Source: Microbacterium enclense
Lineage (GTDB): Bacteria > Actinomycetota > Actinomycetes > Actinomycetales > Microbacteriaceae
Assembly (NCBI RefSeq): GCF_001456955.1
Contig: NZ_KQ758471.1
Span: forward strand, 162,576 to 226,575
Direction of reading: 5' to 3'
Length of the DNA stretch: 64,000 bases
The position numbers and the translations under genes are program-made. Below, piece by piece: positions 57,901-64,000 of the stretch. The first letter of the stretch is position 1. The number at the start of each line of letters is the position of its first letter. A model generated the notes under the pieces. That model saw only the letters and a program-made list of their open reading frames with translations. It was not told the origin of the DNA and ran no database searches.

Positions 57901-60393
57901 ATGGTCTCGTCCTCCCTCCGCTCCCCCCGCGTCGTCATCATCGGCCTCGGTGTCGTCGGCGCCGCCCTCGCCGACGAGTTGACTCAGCGCGGCTACACCG
58001 ACGTGACCGTGTTCGATCAGGGTCCGCTCTACATCACCGGCGGTTCGTCGTCGCACGCCCCCGGTTTCGTCTTCCAGACCAACGGCGACCGCACGATGAC
58101 GCAGCTCGCGCAGCGCACGCTCGACAAGCTCGACGGCGTCTCACTGAACGGCCAGTGGCTGCTCAAGCGCGTCGGCGGGCTCGAGATCGCCACCACCGAC
58201 GAGCGTCTGCACGACCTCAAGCGCCGCCGCGGCCTCGCGGCATCCTGGGGCGTGCCGGGCGAGCTCATCGACCCCGACGAGTGCGCGCGACTGTGGCCCG
58301 GCCTCGACGTCTCGGGCGTGCTCGGCGGGTACCGCACCCCCACCGACGGCATCGTCAAGAGCGCGTTCGCCGTGCAGTGGCAGGCCGAGCGCGCACAGGA
58401 CCGCGGCGCCCGCATCGTCGGCAACACCCGGGTCGTGGGCATCGAGCGCTCCGGCGGCCGCGTGACGGGCGTGAAGGTCGTTCCGGTGCCCGCGGGCTCC
58501 GTCGAGCCGGAGTTCGTCGCCGCCGACATCGTCGTCTCGTGCGCGGGCCTCTGGGGCCCCGGCGTCTCGCGCGACCTGCTCGGGTTCGAACTCCCGATGC
58601 AGCCGATGGAGCACGGCTTCGGCTACAGCGCGCCCGTGCCCTCGCTTGCGGGCGTGAACGTGCTCACCGACGAGGCGAAGCGGCCCATGCTCCGTCACCA
58701 GGACTTCTCGCTCTACCTGCGCGAGTACGTCGACCGCATCGGCATCGGCGCGTACAACCACCGCCCCATCCCCCTCGAGCAGTCCGAGATCGCGGATGCC
58801 GACACCTTCGCCGCCACGGGCGTGCACCCGGCCATCCACCCGCTGACGTGGGAGGACTTCGCCCCGTCATGGGAGGAGGCGCAGCGGCTCCTGCCCGAGC
58901 TGCGCGGCGTGGAGTTCGAGTCGGGATACAACGGCATCTTCTCGTTCACCCCCGACGGCGGACCGATGCTCGGCCCCGTGCCGGGAGCCGACGGGCTGTG
59001 GCTCGCGCAGGCCGTCTGGGTGACGCAGTCCGCCGGCGTCGCCCAGGTGATGGCCGATTGGATCGTCTCGGGCGACCCGGGCGTCGACACCCACGGCCTC
59101 GACTTCAACCGCTTCGACCCGGCGGTGGTCAGCCGCCGCTTCACCCGCGAGCGCTCGTCGGAGTCGTACGACGAGGTCTACGACATCCGCCACCCCCACA
59201 CGGCGACGCGGTGCTCGCGCGGCCTTCGCCGCACGCCGTTCCACCAGCGCTACGAAGAGCTCGGCGCCGTCTTCGGCGAGGGCGGCGGCTGGGAGCGGCC
59301 GCTGTGGTTCGAGGCGAACGCGGGCCTGCTCGACGAGCTCGACATCGTGCCAGTCCGCGACGATTGGGCCGCGCAGAACTGGTCGCCCATCGCCGCGGCA
59401 GAGGCTCACATCACCCGCACCTCCGTCGCGCTCTACGACCTGACCGCCCTCCCCCGCGTCGAGGTCTTCGGCCCCGGCACCACCGCCCTGCTGCAGCGTC
59501 TGCTCACCACCAACGTCGATGTCGCCATCGGCCGGGTCGTCTACGGCATGATGCTCGACGAGCAGGGCGGCATCCTGTCGGATGTCACCGTCACCCGCCT
59601 CGACACCGAGCGCTACATGATCGGCACCAACGGCAACCTCGATCTCGTGCACCTCACCCGTCAGGCACCCGAAGGTGTCTGGGTGCGCGCACTCTCCGCC
59701 GGTCAGGGGGGTCTCGGCCTCTGGGGTCCGAACGCCCGCGCGGTGCTGGAGTCGCTCACCCACGACGACGTCTCGAACGAGGGTTTCGGGTTCTTCCGGG
59801 CGAAGCAGATCGACATCGCGGGCGTCAGCGTGCTGGCCCTGCGCGTCAGCTACGTCGGCGAGCTCGGCTGGGAGCTGTACGTCAGCGCCGACAACGCGGT
59901 GTTCCTCTGGGACGCCCTGTGGGAGGCGGGCCGCGCGCACGGCATCATCGCCGCCGGCCGCCGGGCGTTCAACGCCCTGCGCCTCGAGAAGGGCTACCGT
60001 GCCTTCGGCCACGACATGACGCGCGAGCACTCCCCCGCCGAGGCGGGCCTGAGCTTCGCCGTCCGCATGGCCAAGGACGACTTCCTCGGCAGGGCGGCCC
60101 TCGCGGAGCGCCCCGTCACGACGCGTCTCGTCCCGCTCACCCTCGACGACCCGACCCGGGTGGTCCTGGGTTCGGAGCCCGTGTTCGTTCCCGGGACGAC
60201 GGATGCCGTGGGCTACGTCACCAGCGCCGACCAGGGCTACACGCTCGGCGTCTCGATCGCGTACGCGTGGCTGCCGCCCGAGCTCGCCAAGCCCGGCACG
60301 ACGCTGGAGGTCGAGTACTTCGCCGAGCGCCTGCCGGCGACCGTGCGCACCGAACCCCTCTTCGACCCCGAGATGGCCGCGATCCGCCGCTGA
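57901..60393 (+). CDS. Dimethylglycine oxidase-type FAD/folate oxidoreductase
   Basis: 830 aa, the same length I recall for Arthrobacter dimethylglycine oxidase. An N-terminal DAO domain starts VVIIGLGVVGAALADELT and holds SSSHAPGFVFQT; a His of this motif (here H52) is the usual covalent FAD attachment site in the family. The middle and C-terminal GCV_T-like folate domain (about residues 420-820) has YDLTALPRVEVFGPGT, GMMLDEQGGILSDVTVTRL and ALRVSYVGELGWELY. It converts dimethylglycine to sarcosine with O2, delivering the methyl carbon to tetrahydrofolate. ATG 57901 after GAGGAAATCCC. Precedes the sarcosine oxidase gene by 34 bp. Confidence 0.93.
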   Translation: MVSSSLRSPRVVIIGLGVVGAALADELTQRGYTDVTVFDQGPLYITGGSSSHAPGFVFQTNGDRTMTQLAQRTLDKLDGVSLNGQWLLKRVGGLEIATTDERLHDLKRRRGLAASWGVPGELIDPDECARLWPGLDVSGVLGGYRTPTDGIVKSAFAVQWQAERAQDRGARIVGNTRVVGIERSGGRVTGVKVVPVPAGSVEPEFVAADIVVSCAGLWGPGVSRDLLGFELPMQPMEHGFGYSAPVPSLAGVNVLTDEAKRPMLRHQDFSLYLREYVDRIGIGAYNHRPIPLEQSEIADADTFAATGVHPAIHPLTWEDFAPSWEEAQRLLPELRGVEFESGYNGIFSFTPDGGPMLGPVPGADGLWLAQAVWVTQSAGVAQVMADWIVSGDPGVDTHGLDFNRFDPAVVSRRFTRERSSESYDEVYDIRHPHTATRCSRGLRRTPFHQRYEELGAVFGEGGGWERPLWFEANAGLLDELDIVPVRDDWAAQNWSPIAAAEAHITRTSVALYDLTALPRVEVFGPGTTALLQRLLTTNVDVAIGRVVYGMMLDEQGGILSDVTVTRLDTERYMIGTNGNLDLVHLTRQAPEGVWVRALSAGQGGLGLWGPNARAVLESLTHDDVSNEGFGFFRAKQIDIAGVSVLALRVSYVGELGWELYVSADNAVFLWDALWEAGRAHGIIAAGRRAFNALRLEKGYRAFGHDMTREHSPAEAGLSFAVRMAKDDFLGRAALAERPVTTRLVPLTLDDPTRVVLGSEPVFVPGTTDAVGYVTSADQGYTLGVSIAYAWLPPELAKPGTTLEVEYFAERLPATVRTEPLFDPEMAAIRR

Positions 60394-60427
60394 GCGGCCC
60401 CGCCCACGACCCAAGGAGAATCAGTTC

Positions 60428-61594
60428 ATGGAGCACTACGACGTCATCGTCCTCGGCCTGGGGTCGATGGGCGGGGCCGCCGCCAACACCCTCGCCGAGC
60501 GGGGAGCGAAGGTCCTCGGCCTCGAGACGTTCGAGCCCGGCCACGACCAGGGCGCCGCCCACGGCGGCACGCGCATCATCCGTCAGTCGTACTTCGAGAG
60601 CCCCGAGTACGTGCCGCTGCTGCAGCGCGCGTACGAGGGGTGGCGCAAGCTCGAGGCCGAGTCGGGCCGCGAGATCATGGAGCTGTGCGGCGGCATCTAC
60701 ATCGGCGACCCGGATGACATCACCTTCCGCGGCAGCAAAGAGGCGTCCGAGCTGCACGACCTGCCCCACGAGATCCTGGATGCCGACGAGATCCGCCGAC
60801 GCTTCCCGACGATGAATCCGGCCGACGACGCCGTGGCCGTCTACGAGGCGAACGCCGGGTACGTGCGCCCCGAGGAGACGACCATGGCCAACGCGGAGGT
60901 CGCCGCGAAGAAGGGAGCGACCCTCCGCTTCCACGAGCCGGTGACGCACTGGCAGGCGACGCCGAACGGCGGCGTCGAGGTCGTGACGACGCAGGGCGCG
61001 TACGGCGCCGACCGGCTCGTCATCACCCCGGGACCCTGGGCCCCGCAGGTGCTGCCCGAGCTGCGCCTCCCCCTGTCGATCGACCGCATGATCTTCTACT
61101 GGTTCTCGCCCGAGTTCAGCGACGCGGTGCCCTACGAGCGCTACAGCGACGCGCAGCATCCCGTCTACATCGAGGAGACCCACGGCAATCAGCAGATCTA
61201 CGGCTTCCCGATGACCGACGGCCCCGCCGGTGGCCTGAAGCTCGGTTTCTTCCGCAAGGGCTCGCCGACCACGGCGAACACCATCGACCGGAACGTCTAC
61301 GACCACGAGATCGCCGAGATGCGCGAGCGCGCGCTGCAGCTGTTCCCGTACCTCACCGGCCCGGTCGTGCAGGCCAAAACGTGCCTGTACTCGGTGACCC
61401 CCGACGAGCACTTCGTCATCGGCGCTCACCCTCTGCACGAGCAGATCCAGATCGCGTGCGGCTTCAGTGGCCACGGCTTCAAGTTCGTGCCGGTCGTGGG
61501 CCAGATCCTCGCCGATCTCGCCCTCGACGGGCGATCGGCCATGCTCCCCCCGACGCTCTTCGACCCGACCCGGGCGGTGCTGCAGGGGGCGTAA
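60428..61594 (+). CDS. Monomeric sarcosine oxidase-type FAD oxidoreductase (MSOX/MTOX family)
   Basis: 388 aa. The FAD motif VIVLGLGSMGGAAANTLAERG is followed by HGGTRIIRQSYFE (the conserved basic motif of the family) and Cys319 in AKTCLYSVTPDEHF, at the position of the 8-alpha-S-cysteinyl FAD bond of monomeric sarcosine oxidase and N-methyltryptophan oxidase. In this operon it would oxidise sarcosine to glycine, formaldehyde and peroxide. ATG 60428 follows CAAGGAGAATCAGTTC. It ends the operon before a perfect 16-bp terminator. Confidence 0.93.
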   Translation: MEHYDVIVLGLGSMGGAAANTLAERGAKVLGLETFEPGHDQGAAHGGTRIIRQSYFESPEYVPLLQRAYEGWRKLEAESGREIMELCGGIYIGDPDDITFRGSKEASELHDLPHEILDADEIRRRFPTMNPADDAVAVYEANAGYVRPEETTMANAEVAAKKGATLRFHEPVTHWQATPNGGVEVVTTQGAYGADRLVITPGPWAPQVLPELRLPLSIDRMIFYWFSPEFSDAVPYERYSDAQHPVYIEETHGNQQIYGFPMTDGPAGGLKLGFFRKGSPTTANTIDRNVYDHEIAEMRERALQLFPYLTGPVVQAKTCLYSVTPDEHFVIGAHPLHEQIQIACGFSGHGFKFVPVVGQILADLALDGRSAMLPPTLFDPTRAVLQGA

Positions 61595-61606
61595 CCGCGC
61601 GCCGAT

Positions 61607-61649
61607 GCGGCGTCCCGGGGCGCGGCGTGCATTCGCCCCGGGACGCCGC
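61607..61649 (+). terminator. Strong hairpin terminator of the betaine operon
   Basis: Perfect 16-bp arms (61607-61622, 61634-61649), 11-nt loop, ending the transporter-oxidase operon. Confidence 0.85.
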
Positions 61650-61671
61650 TCGCCGCGTCCCCGGGCAGCGT

Positions 61672-62313
61672 CTACGTCGTGGCGCGAGCCGCTCGCCGGG
61701 GCAGCGTCCGCGGGGCGCCGCCAGCCGGGGGCGCGGCATAAACGTGATTCACTCGCATGAACGCGCGGAGCACGTGTTTCTGAGCGCGGATCGCGTTTCT
61801 TCGTGTGCCGCCGCGGCCCGTCGCTCGACGCGACGGCGACACAGCGCGCACCCAACGCGTCTCGCCGAGCCCGGTGTCGACGTCGACCTGCGCCTCGGCC
61901 GTCGCGACGAATTCGTGCTTCGTGTAGAAGCGCTGCGCCCGGACGTTCACGTCGAACACCCACAGATGGGCGGGCGAGGTACCGATCGCCCGCTCGAGGA
62001 GCGGCGACGCCACCCCACGCCCATGCCAGGCCGCATCAACGTAGAGGGATGCGAGTTCGGTCGACGGCAGGTCGGGGCGATCCGAGCGGGTCGGCTGCGT
62101 GCTCGCGACACCGATCAGCTCTCCGTCCACTTCGGCCAGCCACACCGCACGCCCGCCGGATGCGATCCTGTCGAACCAGCGCGCGGCGCGGACGTGCCAC
62201 TTCGTGGCATCCAGATACTCGTCGGGGACCAGGCCGCGGTATGTCTGCTCCCACGCCCGCGTCTGGAAGCGCCCGATCGCGTCGGCGTCGGCGGTCTGCG
62301 CGCGTCGGAACAT
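61672..62313 (-). CDS. GNAT acetyltransferase with unusual C-terminal extension
   Basis: 213 aa. Residues 1-155 are a GNAT domain (MFRRAQTADADAIGRFQTRAWEQTYRGLVPDEYL, acetyl-CoA loop YVDAAWHGRGVASPLLERAIG, then YTKHEFVATAEAQVDVDTGLGETRW; quoted in parts). The homologous proteins I know stop around this point; here the frame runs on for about 55 residues of Arg/Ala/Pro-rich sequence through repeat element R4 to a TAG at 61672. The extension is therefore probably read-through caused by loss of the original stop. ATG 62313. Substrate unknown. Confidence 0.82.
   Translation of the reverse strand: MFRRAQTADADAIGRFQTRAWEQTYRGLVPDEYLDATKWHVRAARWFDRIASGGRAVWLAEVDGELIGVASTQPTRSDRPDLPSTELASLYVDAAWHGRGVASPLLERAIGTSPAHLWVFDVNVRAQRFYTKHEFVATAEAQVDVDTGLGETRWVRAVSPSRRATGRGGTRRNAIRAQKHVLRAFMRVNHVYAAPPAGGAPRTLPRRAARATT
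61737..61802. repeat. Degenerate four-copy intergenic element R4
   Basis: CATAAACGTG (61737), CATGAACGCG (61756), CGTGTTTCTGA (61773) and GCGTTTCTTC (61793): spacing 19, 17, 20 nt, like R1 but with mismatches. It overlaps the 3' end of the acetyltransferase frame. Confidence 0.5.
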
Positions 62314-62336
62314 CCCTCAACTGTCGCACCGGTCCA

Positions 62337-62446
62337 GACGACCGGTCGCGACGCCACGCGACCCGGACGACCGATCGCGCCCACGTGCGACACGGACGAC
62401 CGATCGCCTAGGCGCGCGGCCTGGACGACCGGTCGCCGGGGCGCGG
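62337..62446. repeat. Four tandem 29-nt direct repeats
   Basis: Core GACGACCGRTCG begins at 62337, 62366, 62395 and 62424, exactly 29 nt apart; the intervening 17 nt differ. It lies between the gbcB-like reductase stop and the GNAT start. Confidence 0.8.
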
Positions 62447-62447
62447 C

Positions 62448-63527
62448 TCAGACGTCGACCTCCACCGGCCCCTTCGGTCGCGAGCAGCACGCGAGGATCT
62501 TGCCGGCGTCGATCTCGCGCTGGCGGATGCCGCCGTTGTGCGCGATGTCGACCTCGCCCGCGATCTTGACGATCTTGCACGTGCCGCACAGGCCGTTCTG
62601 GCACGAGGTCATGATGCGGATGCCGACCTGCTTGGCCGCCTGCAGCACGGTCTCGCCCTCGGCGATGACGACGCTCTTGCCGCTGCGAGCGAAATGCACC
62701 GTGTGACCGGGTGCCCCGGCGGTGTCGTTCACCTCGGGCGGGGCGATCTCGGCCAGGACGAACGATTCGACGTGGATACGCTCCGCGGGCACGCCGAGCT
62801 CGCCCAGCAGGGCGACCGTATGCTGCATGTAGGCATCGGGGCCGCACACGAACACCTCGCGGGTCGTGAGGTCGGGCACGTGCTGCGTCAGCATGTCGGC
62901 ATCCAGTCGTCCGACCGGGCCGGCCCACGTGCCGGCGGGGTCGACCGAGACGGCCTGGACCACGCGGATCGTGTCATTGCCCTCCGCCAACGCCGCAAGC
63001 TCTCGCTCGAAGACGACGGAGGACGGATCGTGCGAGTTGTGCAACAGCACCGCGTCGGTGGCATCGCCCAGGTCGTGCAGCGCCTCGAGCACGGCGATCA
63101 TGGGCGTGATGCCCACGCCCGCGGCCAGCAGCAAGACGCGCTCGGAGGGATGGAAGGCGGTGGAGAACTCCCCCGCCGGACCGCTCAGCTCGAGACGGTC
63201 GCCGACGCGCAGGGTGTCGTGCAGCCACCGCGAGAAGACGCCGTCCGCCTCGCGCTTGACGGTCAGCTGCACCGAGTACGGGCGGGTCGGCGGAGAGCTG
63301 ACGGTGTAGCAGCGGCTGACCCGCTCGCCGTCGATGTCAGCGCTCACGGTGACGTACTGGCCCGCCGCGCGGGGCAGCGCGCGCCGGTCGTCCGAGACGA
63401 ACTCGAACGTCGACACGTGCGGCGTCCGCGCGACGATGCGCGCGCAGCGCAGCATCCGGGGCGAGGGGTCGTCGTCCCAGCGGTCGTGATCGTGCAGCAG
63501 AGCCCCGGGGGCGAAGGCCGTGCTCAC
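62448..63527 (-). CDS. Ferredoxin-NAD(P)H reductase component of glycine betaine monooxygenase (GbcB-like)
   Basis: 359 aa from GTG 63527, overlapping the Rieske gene stop (GTGA). The FAD domain has RCYTVSSPPTRPYSVQLTVKR, the NAD domain LLLAAGVGITPMIAVLEAL and FVCGPDAYMQ, and the C-terminal [2Fe-2S] domain the motif SCQNGLCGTC followed by ILACCSRP. This FNR-plus-ferredoxin layout fits the reductase partner of Rieske oxygenases. With the upstream oxygenase and the dimethylglycine and sarcosine oxidases next door it most likely passes electrons for betaine demethylation. Confidence 0.92.
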   Translation of the reverse strand: MSTAFAPGALLHDHDRWDDDPSPRMLRCARIVARTPHVSTFEFVSDDRRALPRAAGQYVTVSADIDGERVSRCYTVSSPPTRPYSVQLTVKREADGVFSRWLHDTLRVGDRLELSGPAGEFSTAFHPSERVLLLAAGVGITPMIAVLEALHDLGDATDAVLLHNSHDPSSVVFERELAALAEGNDTIRVVQAVSVDPAGTWAGPVGRLDADMLTQHVPDLTTREVFVCGPDAYMQHTVALLGELGVPAERIHVESFVLAEIAPPEVNDTAGAPGHTVHFARSGKSVVIAEGETVLQAAKQVGIRIMTSCQNGLCGTCKIVKIAGEVDIAHNGGIRQREIDAGKILACCSRPKGPVEVDV

Positions 63528-64000
63528 TCTGCGGCCTCGGCGTCCAGGTGCGTGTTGAGCTTGTCGATGTACCAGTTGCAGAACGCGTCGACCTGGTACT
63601 CGCTCGGCACGTACGGTCCGGGGATGTAGGCGGGATCGGTCACGCCGATCTGAGCGAGCTCGACGAAGGCGGCATCCTGGGCGTTGGTCTCGCGCCAGAC
63701 GTAGGTCAGGTCGTCGACGTTGTAGTCGACGCCCTCCACGGCGTCTTCGTGCACGAGCCACGTGGTGCGCACGAGCGTGCGGCCGGGGGCGATGGGCAGC
63801 ACCGCGAAGGTGATGGCGTGGTCGGCCATGAAGTGGCACCAGAAATTCGGCTGCGTGTGCATCGACAGTCGGCCGAGCTTGGCGTCGTCGAAGTCGCCGA
63901 GAAGCTTGTTCACGAGCTTCGCCCCGGTCATGCTGTACGACTCGCCCTCGCCGTCGAGCGCTTCGCGCTGCACGCGGAAGCCCATCGTTCGTGTGTCGAG
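63524..64000 (-). CDS. Rieske-type glycine betaine monooxygenase alpha subunit (GbcA-like), 3' part
   Basis: Only the C-terminal 158 residues are in the window; the gene continues past the right edge. The visible part is the catalytic-domain end of a ring-hydroxylating oxygenase alpha subunit: LGRLSMHTQPNFWCHFMADHAITFAVLPIAPGRTLVRTTWLVHEDAVEG and DLTYVWRETNAQDAAFVELAQIGVTDPAYIPGPYVPSEYQVDAF (in parts). The pattern QPNFW and the QxxGxxxPxYxPGPY end is typical of the betaine/carnitine oxygenase group. The Rieske cluster motif lies outside the window. With the reductase it would oxidise glycine betaine to dimethylglycine plus formaldehyde. Confidence 0.88.
   Translation of the reverse strand, partial: LDTRTMGFRVQREALDGEGESYSMTGAKLVNKLLGDFDDAKLGRLSMHTQPNFWCHFMADHAITFAVLPIAPGRTLVRTTWLVHEDAVEGVDYNVDDLTYVWRETNAQDAAFVELAQIGVTDPAYIPGPYVPSEYQVDAFCNWYIDKLNTHLDAEAAE

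Noticed and set aside
62337..62446. CRISPR-like array (29-nt period)
   Set aside because: Only a 12-nt core is conserved, there are only four units, linkers are too short for spacers and there are no cas genes.

Overview
The window is high-GC (about 70%) DNA from an actinobacterium. The very frequent in-frame GCATCC/GGATGCC usage, GTG starts, the small DUF7882-type protein and an LAxTG surface protein point to Microbacteriaceae, most likely Microbacterium; this is inferred from sequence style, not from a marker gene. There are no rRNA or tRNA genes, no insertion sequence and no phage. Genes are short-spaced, often overlapping by 1-8 bases.

Layout. 0.2-3.3 kb: small stress-type genes (61-aa protein, glycosyltransferase, SDR, DUF2795, membrane protein). 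3.5-6.6 kb: a type III polyketide synthase-methyltransferase-flavin monooxygenase operon (srsABC-like), followed on the other strand by a secreted metalloprotease and a UbiA prenyltransferase. 10-15.2 kb: ADH/MBL operon, SDR, manganese catalase with a DUF2231 membrane partner. 15.3-24.5 kb: Hsp20 under CIRCE and HAIR operators, a haem-oxygenase-like oxidase/CDGSH/glycosyltransferase operon, acidic small proteins, an SQR-like flavoprotein, SRPBCC, aldo/keto reductase. 24.6-33.5 kb: frameshifted GNAT, PepSY protein, epimerase, AraC regulator, SDR and GH15 glucoamylase-like enzyme. 33.6-41.7 kb: a polymorphic-toxin locus made of an LAITG-anchored calcium-repeat protein, a 2134-aa secreted RHS/YD-repeat protein with a lower-GC C-terminal tip, and two small membrane proteins that are candidate immunity genes, all stepwise overlapping. 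41.8-50.2 kb: Dps, DUF3516 helicase, LLM oxidoreductase, small membrane proteins and acetyltransferases. 50.4-64 kb: a nearly complete glycine betaine catabolic island.

The betaine island reads as one pathway: ABC importer (ATPase, double permease, lipoprotein), Rieske oxygenase plus reductase (betaine to dimethylglycine), dimethylglycine oxidase (to sarcosine), sarcosine oxidase (to glycine), GlyA (glycine to serine) and SdaA (serine to pyruvate). GlyA-SdaA are preceded by a tandem glycine riboswitch, and the divergent glyA/transporter region carries a perfect 13-bp inverted repeat.

Two patterns not tied to one gene stand out. Thirteen genes or operons, many of stress type (Dps, SDRs, GH15, haem-oxygenase-like oxidase, acidic small proteins), share an upstream box NGNCAA placed 28 (ten cases) or 29 (three cases) nucleotides before a TAGCGT-like -10 element, which suggests one regulon. 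Four intergenic regions contain the same kind of element: two short direct repeats followed by two inverted copies, and a fifth holds four copies of a 29-nt direct repeat.
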